Shown: one piece after another, positions 26,219-35,212 of the stretch
Layout of the letters: each line of letters starts with the position of its first letter
Position numbering within the stretch: position 1 is the first letter of the stretch
Source of the DNA: CALARM01 sp036746235
GTDB lineage: Bacteria; Vulcanimicrobiota; SpSt-956; JAKJGF01
DNA length: 64,000 nt
Direction of reading: 5' to 3'
Assembly (NCBI GenBank): GCA_036746235.1
Contig: DAIOEN010000012.1
Coordinates: 1-64,000, forward strand
Notes under the pieces: generated by a model
What the model was told of the DNA's origin: nothing
What the model saw: only the letters and a program-made list of their open reading frames with translations
Databases searched by the model: none
Program-made: the position numbers and the translations under genes

Positions 26219-27078
26219 AAAACATAACAGCAAAGTCTTATTTTAGTGGAGCCGGTGGCATGGATTTAGGATTGCAAGAATCTGGCATAGACATAATCAG
26301 GTCATACGAGATTGACCCTATATGCTGTGAAACCCTGAGAAGTAATTTTTCTCACGATATCTTTCAGGAAGATATAACGAAAATTACAGTTTTCAGTCAG
26401 CCACAGTCAGATGTAATTATCGGGACATTCCCCTGTCAGAGATATTCCCGAATGGCGGACATAAAAGGAACTCGAACAGGGGATGATTTGTTTCTTCATT
26501 TTTTCAGACATATAGCCCTGGAACGTCCTGAGATGTACGTGATTGAAAATGTTCCAGGAATGAGGAAGTTTGCGGTTACTATGGAGGCTTTAACCAGGCT
26601 CCCGGATTATTATGTGAGAATAGAGTGTCCAGTCAACGCTTCTATGTGGCTACCTCAGTCCAGAAAAAGGCTTCTTTTATTTGGAACTCGTAAACCGTTT
26701 AATTCTTTTCAATATCCTTTGTTCGGAAAGCAGGCAATTATCGGGGATATTCTGGAAAGAGATCCAGAGATAAATATTCCGGATTACGTGAAAAGTAGAT
26801 TAAGCGGGGCATATAGAGATAAGCCGATTGTTTCAAATATAAATGAGATTGCTCCATGTTGCCTGGCTCATTATGGCCGAGATCAGAGTACCAGACTGGT
26901 GAATGACGGAAGGAGAATAAGACCATATACACCTCTGGAATATGCCAGGCTCCAGGGGTTCCCGGATACGTTTAAGTTCTCCGGAGAGGTGAGTAATATT
27001 TACCGGCAAATAGGAAATGCGGTACCGGTACCTATGGCAAAATGGGTAGGAGAACAAATTCAAAAATACTTTAATTAA
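26215..27078 (+). CDS. C5-cytosine DNA methyltransferase
   Basis: 287 residues, complete. Motif I YFSGAGGMDLGL (SAM binding), motif IV GTFPCQRYSR with catalytic Cys74, motif VI YVIENVPG, motif VIII QSRKRLLLFG, motif X RQIGNAVPVP. It transfers a methyl group to C5 of cytosine in a short DNA sequence that cannot be predicted here. There is no restriction partner, so it probably protects phage DNA from host restriction or marks it epigenetically. Confidence 0.95.
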   Translation: MKNITAKSYFSGAGGMDLGLQESGIDIIRSYEIDPICCETLRSNFSHDIFQEDITKITVFSQPQSDVIIGTFPCQRYSRMADIKGTRTGDDLFLHFFRHIALERPEMYVIENVPGMRKFAVTMEALTRLPDYYVRIECPVNASMWLPQSRKRLLLFGTRKPFNSFQYPLFGKQAIIGDILERDPEINIPDYVKSRLSGAYRDKPIVSNINEIAPCCLAHYGRDQSTRLVNDGRRIRPYTPLEYARLQGFPDTFKFSGEVSNIYRQIGNAVPVPMAKWVGEQIQKYFN

Positions 27079-27096
27079 GGAAGGTGTGAGTAAAGA

Positions 27097-27315
27097 ATGT
27101 GTCAGGCAGAAACAAATCAAAAAGTTTTAAACAGGAAAAGATATATCCGCCATGTTGCAAGAGTTGATAAAAAATGTTATGGACATCCGAAAGAAGTTAT
27201 AAAACCCGGAGAAATTTATTACAAGAAAAGGTCAAAGACTTATTGTTCAGCTTATATCGATGAACAGTTACGTATCTATAAAGAGATACAAGAAATGAGA
27301 AAGAGGTGGGAATAA
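27097..27315 (+). CDS. Small basic protein
   Basis: 72 residues, ribosome binding site AAGGTG. Basic with two central Cys residues (KKCYGHP and TYCSAY). Not recognised. One nt separates it from the next gene. Confidence 0.6.
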   Translation: MCQAETNQKVLNRKRYIRHVARVDKKCYGHPKEVIKPGEIYYKKRSKTYCSAYIDEQLRIYKEIQEMRKRWE

Positions 27316-27768
27316 ATGAAAGTAGATTACAGTAAATGGCGGCTTAACCCTGATGGTAATATTTTAGGTGTAGTTGGAAATTTCTGCATGAATGATTTAC
27401 TGTGTTTTATTCAGGATTATTACATAGAACATGATGATACAGGGGATATACCTGAGTTTATTGATATAACAAAAGAGCAACAAGACTATTTTATATCTCA
27501 GGAAATAGTTGAAGGTGGTATAAAATTTAACAATGAAAAGTTATCAGAAATACAAACTCCTTATGGCGTAATAAAGATACTTCCCAGAGAAGTATGTAAA
27601 CATTGTAAGCATGTATCAGGTGATAATAACTTTGATTTCTGCAATCATCCAGGACACCAAGAAAAATATCCCGGGTTTGTGGTAAATCCTAATAGAAATT
27701 ATTGTAATGATTTTGAGGATAGTGGGAAGGAATTTAACTGCTATCAAGAGAGAAAAGAAGGGAAATAG
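27316..27768 (+). CDS. Early phage protein with Cys/His cluster
   Basis: 150 residues. N-terminal half acidic and aromatic (GNILGVVGNFCMNDLLCFIQ), C-terminal half carries CKHCKH...FCNHPGHQ...YCNDF, a probable zinc site. Ribosome binding site AAAGAGGTGG. No family recognised. Confidence 0.65.
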   Translation: MKVDYSKWRLNPDGNILGVVGNFCMNDLLCFIQDYYIEHDDTGDIPEFIDITKEQQDYFISQEIVEGGIKFNNEKLSEIQTPYGVIKILPREVCKHCKHVSGDNNFDFCNHPGHQEKYPGFVVNPNRNYCNDFEDSGKEFNCYQERKEGK

Positions 27769-27797
27769 CTAAAAGAAAGGTTTGGTGGTAAAAATTA

Positions 27798-28367
27798 ATG
27801 GAAAGTATTTTAGAAAAGTTCTTGGAAAATTTGTCTTACAAAGTAGAATCATCGAAAGAACCCGGTATAAATAATCATGATTTTAATCAGGGTTTAGAAA
27901 AGGCCATGGATTTAATTATATCTGAGATTAATTCTATAAAAGAAGCCAGAGAGAAGGACGAAGAATTTAAAGAGGCTTTAAAGGAGACTATAGAAGCTAT
28001 TGCCAATAAAAAAATAGAAGCTCCAGTATTACATTTTGAATACCCTGAAAATATGGAATATAAAGATTTTTACGAGTGGTTTCATAATATGGCACATTGT
28101 TTTGTAGGTATAGCAAGAATTTTTGAGCAACAAGAAAGAGGTTCCTGTTGTTGCGTTGACCGTGCCTGGAGAGATTGGATTATGCCTGAAGTGAAAAAGA
28201 TGTGGAAAGCTTTGAAAAGCAGGAACAAACAAAAACTTTTAGAACTGGCAAAAAGAATAGATAATCTAAAAGACCCTGATATTAACTACTCATTATATAA
28301 TCAGGGTATAGAAGAAGCAAGAAATTTACTCCTATGTGAAGCGGAAAAGATAAAAAAGGAGGGATAG
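27798..28367 (+). CDS. Early protein with two copies of the 'NQGxxxAxxLI' module
   Basis: 189 residues. An N-terminal module (LSYKVESSKEP...FNQGLEKAMDLIISEI) and a C-terminal module (LAKRIDNLKDP...YNQGIEEARNLLLCEA) flank a central helical domain with a CCC motif (RGSCCCVD). The modules match the protein at 23658. Tandem use suggests assembly by domain duplication. Function unknown. Confidence 0.65.
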   Translation: MESILEKFLENLSYKVESSKEPGINNHDFNQGLEKAMDLIISEINSIKEAREKDEEFKEALKETIEAIANKKIEAPVLHFEYPENMEYKDFYEWFHNMAHCFVGIARIFEQQERGSCCCVDRAWRDWIMPEVKKMWKALKSRNKQKLLELAKRIDNLKDPDINYSLYNQGIEEARNLLLCEAEKIKKEG

Positions 28368-28369
28368 AA

Positions 28370-29023
28370 TTGACCAAAGAATTAAAAGATTATAGATTAA
28401 AAATGTTGAATAAAGAAAAAATACTTGATATTATCGGTTATAGTATGATCCAGAATAGTCAGGGGATATTTCTTCCCAAAAAGGAAGAAGATATTACTGT
28501 ATCAATTCAGTATAATGAACCAGAGATAGATATAATAGAGGCAATAGAGAATGGTAATAAAGCAGTTAAATTAATGGAAGAAAGTATTAATCAGTTTGAA
28601 AGAGAAATAGAAGGAGAAAAATATATAAATATGCTTAAAGAAATTATTATAGAGGTAAAAAGTAAGCTTCATATAGATATGGAGGAATTAGTAAAAAAAA
28701 CAGATGAAAAAATATTTCAATCTTCTATGATACCTTTTTTTCTTACTGATTTTAAAATAGAGCCTATGGTTATGTGTAATCCTTTAAAGCCAGTTTTAGC
28801 GGATTATCATTTTCCTATTCTTCCGTTATCTACTATAGATGAATATGAAATAGACGGCTATAAAAAATTAAAAAAGAAAAAGCTTTTTCTTAAAATTTTC
28901 TGCATTAAGTGTTTTAAAAAGAGAAAAATTCTTAAAAGAAATTTTAAGAATAAAGTGATAAAGTGTAAGAAATGTGGGGGATATATAAAAAAAATAAAGG
29001 AGGGGAAGGGCAAAAGTGACTAA
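28370..29023 (+). CDS. Early protein with C-terminal zinc ribbon
   Basis: 217 residues, TTG start after AAGGAGGG. Helical coiled region at residues 60-120; basic C-terminus with CIKC and CKKCGG pairs, a classic zinc ribbon. Function unknown. Confidence 0.65.
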   Translation: MTKELKDYRLKMLNKEKILDIIGYSMIQNSQGIFLPKKEEDITVSIQYNEPEIDIIEAIENGNKAVKLMEESINQFEREIEGEKYINMLKEIIIEVKSKLHIDMEELVKKTDEKIFQSSMIPFFLTDFKIEPMVMCNPLKPVLADYHFPILPLSTIDEYEIDGYKKLKKKKLFLKIFCIKCFKKRKILKRNFKNKVIKCKKCGGYIKKIKEGKGKSD

Positions 29024-29246
29024 AGGGAAGTGTTTAAGATGCGGAAAGGAACGAAAAGAGATATTCTTAAAATCTATATATTCACCTGAAAAGTTAATAG
29101 AATATTTAGGTTCAAAAGAAACCGGTTTTTATTCTGCTATCAAACCAAATGGAGGAACAGCCAATATTACAGAATGTTGCGGAACTATTGAGATAAATAT
29201 TAATATAACTGGCGAATTTAAAGAATATATGAGAGAGGAGGGATGA
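29016..29246 (+). CDS. Small Cys-containing protein
   Basis: 76 residues, GTG start after AAGGAGG. Begins KCLRCGKERKEIFLKSIYSP and later has ECCGTIEININI, so a two-part zinc site is possible. Overlaps the previous gene by 8 nt. Confidence 0.65.
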   Translation: MTKGKCLRCGKERKEIFLKSIYSPEKLIEYLGSKETGFYSAIKPNGGTANITECCGTIEININITGEFKEYMREEG

Positions 29247-29248
29247 TT

Positions 29249-29476
29249 ATGAAATATCAAGAAGGAATATATCAACGTCAAGAAATAGTTTATTTAAAAA
29301 ATGAAGAGAAAAGAGAAAAAGATATTTGTTTCCTTGATATTATAGATAGGAAATCTATAGAACTTGCCTCCGCTATGGGTGTATCGGTAGAATATGCTAA
29401 AGGGCATATAATGGAAGCTATGAGGGAACATAGTCCAGAGGAAAAAGCCAGGTATAAAAAAGACACATTGAATTAA
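29249..29476 (+). CDS. Small protein at the end of the early operon
   Basis: 75 residues from ATG 29249 (GGAGGG 7 nt upstream; ATG 29243 is too close). It contains a helix-turn-helix-like stretch (IELASAMGVSVEYAKGHIMEAM) resembling the end of sigma-like or UBA-type folds. It ends just before a strong terminator and the packaging genes, a position where late regulators are found. The function is not established. Confidence 0.6.
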   Translation: MKYQEGIYQRQEIVYLKNEEKREKDICFLDIIDRKSIELASAMGVSVEYAKGHIMEAMREHSPEEKARYKKDTLN

Positions 29477-29510
29477 AACTTAAAGTGTGATAATATAAAT
29501 AATATAAGTA

Positions 29511-29546
29511 AAGAGGAAGAAGTTTAGAGCTTCTTCCTCTTTTTTA
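29511..29546 (+). terminator. Strong intrinsic terminator ending the early operon
   Basis: Perfect 12-bp stem AAGAGGAAGAAG/CTTCTTCCTCTT with a 7-nt loop and T-run. It separates the early operon from the packaging module. Confidence 0.92.
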
Positions 29547-29593
29547 TTTACCAAAAATTAGGACAAAATTAAGACAGCTTTAGGACAAAAATT

Positions 29594-30067
29594 ATGACAA
29601 AAATTGAAAAATTAGGCCTGGAAGAAAAAATAATAGGAGATAAAAAAAAGGGATTACCCTTGAGAGATATTGCAAAAAAATACAATCTATCTAAGGGCTC
29701 AATTGAGCATTTTTTAAATAGTAAATATATCACCAGGGATATTCAAAAACCTCTCACGAAAAGAGCCGAAAAAACAATTGAAGTAACAAATTCTTCTATC
29801 TTTGAAATAAGCGGAAAATTAGAGGAGTTACATAAAAAGCTGATAGAGTCTGAGAATGATTTTGAAAAAGACAGTATAAATAAAATCTTCTGGTTTAAGG
29901 AATTCAGGGAACAAATCAAGCTTGCGGCAACCCTGGTGAAACAGATTATTTCTTATGAGGAAGCCAAGAAATTCAGGCAAATACTTGTCGAAGAGATAGG
30001 AAAAGAAAGCAAAGATGTACAGCAGCGAATTATTAGAAGGATATACTCTTTTAGAAGAGTTGAATAA
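29594..30067 (+). CDS. terS: Terminase small subunit
   Basis: 157 residues. N-terminal HTH (GLPLRDIAKKYNLSKGSIEHFL) for recognising the packaging site, central coiled helices for oligomerisation. Overlaps the terminase large subunit by 53 nt, the normal order. Assignment rests on position and HTH rather than a strong family signature. Confidence 0.8.
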   Translation: MTKIEKLGLEEKIIGDKKKGLPLRDIAKKYNLSKGSIEHFLNSKYITRDIQKPLTKRAEKTIEVTNSSIFEISGKLEELHKKLIESENDFEKDSINKIFWFKEFREQIKLAATLVKQIISYEEAKKFRQILVEEIGKESKDVQQRIIRRIYSFRRVE

Positions 30068-31502
30068 TCCAGAGGTCTTTAAAGAGCTTAATGATATTAA
30101 AAACTCTTTACCTCTTCCGGAGGAAATAATTAATAAAACCCCTCTTTCTTTTAAAGATTTCTGTATAAAATTCCTTCCTCATTATTTTTCTCAGGATAAT
30201 TGTGAACTCCATGAAGAAATTATCCGCCTGGCTGAAGATGACTCTTTTGAGTCAGTTCTTATTATTGCCCCCAGGGGTTTTGCAAAGTCAACTTATTGCT
30301 CAGTTGCGCTTCCTCTCTGGAGAGTGTGTGAAGGGTTATCTAAATTCGTTCTTCTTGTGTCTGACAGTTCTACTCAGGCAGAAGCTTACCTGAGAGATAT
30401 CATAACCGAATTGGAAGAAAATGAGGATTTAAGAAGGCATTATGGTGAAAATATCCTTCCGAAACTTGATAAAAAGAAAGCTGTGGTGAAGTGGTGTGAC
30501 AGGGATATTATAACAAGGAGTAATTGCCGGATTGCAGCCAGGGGAACAGGGCAGAAATTAAGGGGTATAAGAACCAGGCAGTATAGACCAGACTTCCTGG
30601 TTGTGGACGATATGGAGAACGATGAACATGTTCAAACTCCGGAGCAAAGAAAAAAAACTGAAAAATGGTATACCTCTGCTTTGTTAAACTGCCTGGAGCC
30701 GGATAAAGGCAGAGAATTCATAATCGGTACTATAATTCATTACGACTCTCTCTTAAAAAAATTAATGAAAAACGATAGCTATACCACCAGATTTTATAAA
30801 GCTATAAAAGATGATGGTACTGCTTTATGGTCCTCCAGATGGTCATTAGAAAAACTTGCAAAAAAAAGAAAGAAAATAGGTATTCATGCTTTTACGAAAG
30901 AGTTTTTAAATGATCCTCTTGACCCGGAAACAAAACCTTTTAGAAAAGAATGGCTCAAGTATTATACCCATGCTGAAATAAAAAATAAAAAATTAACTAT
31001 ATATCAGGCAATCGACCCGGCTATTAGTAAAAAAACTAAAGCTGATTATTTTGTTTTGATAACTATAGGAGTGGATGAAGATCTAAATATATATATTCTT
31101 GAAATATTTAGAAAGAAAATAGGATTTCCTGAGCAGGTAAGGGTTGTAAGAGAACAGTATAAAAAGTGGAACCCCCAAAGAGTAGCTGTTGAAGAAAACG
31201 GATATCAAGCGGCATTAAAAGAACAAACTTTAACAAAAGAGAGAATTCCTTTTAAACCGATTAAGAACATAAGTGATAAATATACAAGAATACTTACTCT
31301 CACGCCAGATTTTGAAAATGGAAAAATATTTATCCTTGAAAATATGAAAGATTTTGAAGATGAATATGAATATTACCCGGAGTCAGCACATGACGATCAG
31401 CTTGATTGCCTGGAAATGGATATCGGTTTAATAGATAAGAGTATTCATGAAGATGTAGATGTTGATGATTGTGTAGGCGGCTACAAAACAGAAATGATAT
31501 AG
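30015..31502 (+). CDS. terL: Terminase large subunit
   Basis: 495-residue packaging motor: ATPase with Walker A APRGFAKST near residue 86, Walker B LVVDD near residue 196, and a C-terminal RNase H-like nuclease whose first Asp is in QAIDPAIS and later in HDDQLDCL. It translocates DNA into the prohead through the portal and cuts concatemers. Confidence 0.93.
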   Translation: MYSSELLEGYTLLEELNNPEVFKELNDIKNSLPLPEEIINKTPLSFKDFCIKFLPHYFSQDNCELHEEIIRLAEDDSFESVLIIAPRGFAKSTYCSVALPLWRVCEGLSKFVLLVSDSSTQAEAYLRDIITELEENEDLRRHYGENILPKLDKKKAVVKWCDRDIITRSNCRIAARGTGQKLRGIRTRQYRPDFLVVDDMENDEHVQTPEQRKKTEKWYTSALLNCLEPDKGREFIIGTIIHYDSLLKKLMKNDSYTTRFYKAIKDDGTALWSSRWSLEKLAKKRKKIGIHAFTKEFLNDPLDPETKPFRKEWLKYYTHAEIKNKKLTIYQAIDPAISKKTKADYFVLITIGVDEDLNIYILEIFRKKIGFPEQVRVVREQYKKWNPQRVAVEENGYQAALKEQTLTKERIPFKPIKNISDKYTRILTLTPDFENGKIFILENMKDFEDEYEYYPESAHDDQLDCLEMDIGLIDKSIHEDVDVDDCVGGYKTEMI

Positions 31503-31514
31503 GAGGTTTTTATT

Positions 31515-32861
31515 ATGGGATTTATTGGAAAATTTCTTGATTTCGTGGGTGTTCAAAGAGTAAATAATATAGAGATAGAAAAAGGAATAGAGCAGAAACA
31601 GCAGGGAACTTCTGACCCTGCTTATGATTTTATTTTAAACGAGGCGTACAAACTGATAAATGCTGATTATACTGATAGATGCGACCTTGAAAAACTTGAG
31701 AAGATAAGCAGAGATGAAACCGTAAGCAATGCCCTGGATTTCCTTGCTTTTAATATTCTCCAAAAAATCAATCTCAATGGATATACCCATGAAAATAAAG
31801 CCATAGAAGAATGTGTAAAAAAATCCATAGAACATCACGAGGGTTCATTCCAGAATTCGGTAAAAGATATATTAAAGAAAGGTCTTTTTTATGGTTATAA
31901 TTCTTGTCAGACTATATTTGATATAGTTGATAATAATTACCTGTGGGGTTGGACTGTGAATTATAACTCAGTAGATATTTCTTATCAGATAGCTAAAAAT
32001 GATAGAAATAAAGAGTTTATAGGTAAAATCAAGATAGGAACCAAAGAATATCTGGCGCAAAATTTCATTCACTACATTCATGGTGATTTAAGTAATATGT
32101 ATGGTTATGGCAGGGGGAATTATCTTGAAAAGTATTATGATTTAAAAGTAATGTGCCTAAAGATGTGGGCTGTCTTTATACAAAAATTCACTATGCCGAC
32201 TCTCCTGGGTAAAACAAAAGGAAAAATAAAAGACCTGATGGACAAATTGAAAAAATGGACATGGCTTAATATTATTTGTCTTAATACCTCTGAAGATATA
32301 GATGAGCAGGTTGATGTGGTAGAGAGAAAGGCAGGACTCGGAGGTTCAAATGAATATATAACTGCTATCAGTTTTATTAATATGCTCATATATAGAGTTT
32401 TTTTCCTCCCTCCTCTTCTGGAAGCAGGGCAGGCAGGAGGCTCTTATGCTCTCGGAGATGTTCATTTTAAGATGTTTGATAAGGCTTGCTCTGAGATTGC
32501 CAGAGAATTTAAAGACCAGGTTCTTTTGGCTCAATGGGTTCAAACTCTTATTATAAACAACTTTGGAGAGCAGGATAGTTATGGCGATTTTGTAGAGGAA
32601 GATACCTTTACTCTTGAAGAGAAAAAAATGATGATGGAGATACTTGAAAAGCTCACGAACACCGGTTATCTTGACTCTATAGAAGATAATGAATTTGTAA
32701 GAAAGATATTCAAAATTCCACCAATGAAGAACCCTGCCGAAGCCCTTATGAAAAAGATGAAAGAGGAGATTGCCAATGCCAGAACTTTTGAGCCGGACAC
32801 AACCCAGAACCCAGAGCAAAATCTCACAGAAGTTCAATCTCAGGTTCAATCCAAAAATTAA
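31515..32861 (+). CDS. Portal protein, DUF935 (Mu gp29-like) family
   Basis: 448 residues, ribosome binding site AGGAGG. A portal forms the dodecameric DNA gate of the capsid. The family is suggested by the gene order between TerL and MuF and by the long helical wing and stem pattern with segments such as KMWAVFIQKFTMPTLLGK. C-terminus is helical and Gln-rich. It overlaps the MuF gene by 86 nt. Confidence 0.85.
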   Translation: MGFIGKFLDFVGVQRVNNIEIEKGIEQKQQGTSDPAYDFILNEAYKLINADYTDRCDLEKLEKISRDETVSNALDFLAFNILQKINLNGYTHENKAIEECVKKSIEHHEGSFQNSVKDILKKGLFYGYNSCQTIFDIVDNNYLWGWTVNYNSVDISYQIAKNDRNKEFIGKIKIGTKEYLAQNFIHYIHGDLSNMYGYGRGNYLEKYYDLKVMCLKMWAVFIQKFTMPTLLGKTKGKIKDLMDKLKKWTWLNIICLNTSEDIDEQVDVVERKAGLGGSNEYITAISFINMLIYRVFFLPPLLEAGQAGGSYALGDVHFKMFDKACSEIAREFKDQVLLAQWVQTLIINNFGEQDSYGDFVEEDTFTLEEKKMMMEILEKLTNTGYLDSIEDNEFVRKIFKIPPMKNPAEALMKKMKEEIANARTFEPDTTQNPEQNLTEVQSQVQSKN

Positions 32862-34716
32862 AGCTAAAATCGTCAGGACTTTTGACGCTCTTGAGCAGGG
32901 TTTTATTGGCCTTGCTCAAGAAGCTCTTGAACCCATAGAAAAGGATTTCCTGAATGAATTAAAAGATATAGCAGAAAAGAGAGATGTAGATAGACTTAAC
33001 AATCTATATCTTAACTTCTCTTCTTTTCAGCAGGTTCTTTACGCTTTTTTTTCAGAGAGTAGAAGAGTGGGAAGGCTCCATGGTATAACTGAGGGCCTGG
33101 AGCTTAAGCAGTATTATGAAAATAGAAGCTCAGTTCGTGATGTGGTAAAGAAGCTGGAAAGAAAATCTATAAACCAGGTAGCGAATGAAATCATAGACGG
33201 ACTAACTACTGCTTTAAAACCGGAAAATAAAGTTAAAGCCACTTCTTTTTCAGTAGTACCTTACGATGCTCTTAATTTTTATAAAAACTACTCTCTTTCC
33301 CTGAAGGGTGACATAGAAGCAGATCTTCTAAGGAAAGCAAAAAACATTATTTATTCCGGAATAGAAAATGGACTTTCTACTCAGAATATAACTTTCGGCC
33401 TTGAGTCTATATTCCCGACATTTACATCCGGCAGGCTGAATAACATAGCCAGGACGGAAACGAGCAAGGCATATAATGCCGGAAGACTGGAAGGATTTAA
33501 AGCTCCTGAGTTGGAAGGATTTATAAAAGGTGTCCAGTTCTCTGCCATAATGGACTCACGCGTTACGGATATATGTGAAAAAAGGCACGGGCTTATTTTT
33601 GCAATAGATGATCCTCGGTTACAATCAAACAATCCTCCTCTTCACTACCAGTGTCGTAGTGTTCTCATTCCGGTTGATAAGTATAGTCTAATCGAAGAAG
33701 ATTTAGAGGATAAGGTAGGTAAGGGATGGGAAGACGTGCAGGAGCCTATGAAGGGGTTTGGAGGTGTGAAGGACGAAAAAGGAGAATCGGGAGCTGTAGG
33801 GAAATATATAAAAGATGATATTTCTAACTGGAGAGAATATAAAGAAAGTGATTCGAGTATGGAAAAAGCATTGAAAGATAAAGAAAATGCAAAATTATTA
33901 TGCAATAAGATAAATGAAAAAATACTTAAAGATTATAAACATAGAGAATTTGGTGGATATGTTTATCCTGGCAATAATGATGTGTTTTATTATTATTTGA
34001 AGGATATAGATATAAACTGCCCTGCTTTTCATAAAGATGGTAAAATTTATATACGACCAGATCTGTTGGAAGTATTGCATAAAATAGACATAGAAGATTT
34101 ACATATAATAACTCACGAAAATTTTCATTTTGTTGGTATTTATGGAACAAGAGGATGGAAAGGAGATTTAGAAACAACAGAATTTTTTGAAGAAGGATTG
34201 ACGGATTTATTAGCAAGAAAATTCAGTTTTTCTAATTTTGTCGATGTAGAAAAATTTACCGAAGGAAATGATGAAGAAAATAAAAAAGTGAATCAATTAC
34301 TTCACTTAGGAAATATTTATGATGATTATTGTTTTCATATGCTATTACAATTAATTTCACACCATGGACAAAATAATAACTATAAAGTTAACTCAGTTGA
34401 CATATATGAGGAATTAAAAAAGATAAGGACTATTGATGTTTTTACAGAGAAAGAATTAGAAGAAAAAAATTATAATGAAAAATTATCTCAGGCAAGAAAA
34501 GAAAAAATTACCTGGCAAGATAAATTTTCTTTTACTTCTTCAACTGTTACACAAGAAAAATTTAACGAAGTCTTGAATAATATAAAGAAAAGTGGTATTC
34601 TAGAAGAAGAGATAGAGGTTTATTTAGAGGATATTTTACAAAATGAAAAAATTAAAAAAGACGAAAAATATATTAATTTAAGAAGGGGGTTAATAAAGTG
34701 GTTCTTGGAGAATTAA
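32776..34716 (+). CDS. MuF head-morphogenesis protein fused to an HExxH metallopeptidase domain
   Basis: 646 residues; start ATG 32776 with GAGGAG 7 nt upstream. Residues 1-190 are helical, about 200-310 form the phage MuF (SPP1 gp7/Mu gpF) domain (IARTETSKAYNAGRL, DSRVTDICEKRHG, HYQCRSVLIPV). A Gly-rich linker then leads to a C-terminal domain (about 345-646) with HENFH (residues 447-451, an HExxH zinc motif) and EEGLTDLL about 21 residues later, as in gluzincin-type peptidases. MuF proteins of temperate phages are known to carry polymorphic toxin domains, so this may be an injected protease toxin. Domain DNA looks even more AT-rich than the head genes. The small gene at 34698 overlaps its end. 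Confidence 0.88.
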   Translation: MPELLSRTQPRTQSKISQKFNLRFNPKIKAKIVRTFDALEQGFIGLAQEALEPIEKDFLNELKDIAEKRDVDRLNNLYLNFSSFQQVLYAFFSESRRVGRLHGITEGLELKQYYENRSSVRDVVKKLERKSINQVANEIIDGLTTALKPENKVKATSFSVVPYDALNFYKNYSLSLKGDIEADLLRKAKNIIYSGIENGLSTQNITFGLESIFPTFTSGRLNNIARTETSKAYNAGRLEGFKAPELEGFIKGVQFSAIMDSRVTDICEKRHGLIFAIDDPRLQSNNPPLHYQCRSVLIPVDKYSLIEEDLEDKVGKGWEDVQEPMKGFGGVKDEKGESGAVGKYIKDDISNWREYKESDSSMEKALKDKENAKLLCNKINEKILKDYKHREFGGYVYPGNNDVFYYYLKDIDINCPAFHKDGKIYIRPDLLEVLHKIDIEDLHIITHENFHFVGIYGTRGWKGDLETTEFFEEGLTDLLARKFSFSNFVDVEKFTEGNDEENKKVNQLLHLGNIYDDYCFHMLLQLISHHGQNNNYKVNSVDIYEELKKIRTIDVFTEKELEEKNYNEKLSQARKEKITWQDKFSFTSSTVTQEKFNEVLNNIKKSGILEEEIEVYLEDILQNEKIKKDEKYINLRRGLIKWFLEN

Positions 34717-34934
34717 AAAAAGATAATGAAATAGAAATATTATGTGAACTAGAAGATTTGATATTTTATCATAAAGGTAAAAAAATAAAACCCTCCGAAG
34801 AAGAATTAAAACATATGTATTCTTTATGCGATAAATTAGAAGCTATTGCTCCACGATATAAAAGAAATGTTTGCCCATATCGAACTACTGTAACTCTTCT
34901 TGTAAAGAAATTACCTGAAGGTGTTACAATCTAA
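34698..34934 (+). CDS. Putative immunity protein for the MuF metallopeptidase
   Basis: 78 residues, GTG start after AGAAGGGGG, overlapping the MuF gene end by 19 nt in another frame. Acidic N-terminus (LKKDNEIEILCELEDLIFY) and helical core (SEEELKHMYSLCDKLEAI). No family recognised; the immunity assignment rests on size, coupling and position directly after a toxin-like domain. Confidence 0.55.
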   Translation: MVLGELKKDNEIEILCELEDLIFYHKGKKIKPSEEELKHMYSLCDKLEAIAPRYKRNVCPYRTTVTLLVKKLPEGVTI

Positions 34935-35071
34935 CCTTTGACCCTGTAATCCCCGACTATAAAAAGGTACACAAATTTTTTCTTACTTTTTATTTCCTCC
35001 ATTCTCAATAATAACACCAACTTTATCAATTTAAGCAGACATCTATGTCCTTTTTCAGACATCTATGTCTA
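34935..35071 (+). promoter_or_regulatory. Tandem palindromic operator upstream of the capsid operon
   Basis: GACATCTATGTC, a perfect palindrome, occurs within two copies of CAGACATCTATGTC (35036-35049 and 35056-35069), 20 bp apart or about two helical turns, directly upstream of the -35 box. This is the geometry of an activator binding as two dimers. The preceding 100 nt are pyrimidine-rich with no gene. Confidence 0.6.
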
Positions 35072-35100
35072 TTGTCAAAAAGCCGCATATGGTATATATT
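35072..35100 (+). promoter_or_regulatory. Late (capsid operon) promoter
   Basis: TTGTCA (35072-35077), 17-bp spacer, TATATT (35095-35100). Transcription would start near 35107, giving a leader of about 110 nt before the protease gene. Confidence 0.6.
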
Positions 35101-35131
35101 TAATTTATCTAGTAAAGAATTAAATTACGGG

Positions 35132-35177
35132 CAGAAGTTTAGAAGATGAAAAATCTTTTTCTAAACTTCTGTTTTTT
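35132..35177 (+). terminator. Leader terminator/attenuator with a competing long helix
   Basis: Terminator stem CAGAAGTTTAGAA (35132-35144)/TTCTAAACTTCTG (35159-35171) then T6. The same 5' strand can instead pair over 18 bp: 35136-35153 with 35173-35190 exactly. The two helices are mutually exclusive. It lies between the promoter and the protease gene, so readthrough has to be regulated. Confidence 0.75.
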
Positions 35178-35190
35178 CATCTTCTAAACT

Positions 35191-35212
35191 CCCCCGGTTA
35201 ACTTACAGGGGG
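35191..35212 (+). promoter_or_regulatory. Hairpin that can mask the Shine-Dalgarno of the protease gene
   Basis: CCCCC (35191-35195) pairs with GGGGG (35208-35212), which is the Shine-Dalgarno of the ATG at 35218. A five-GC hairpin here would reduce translation until opened. Confidence 0.55.
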
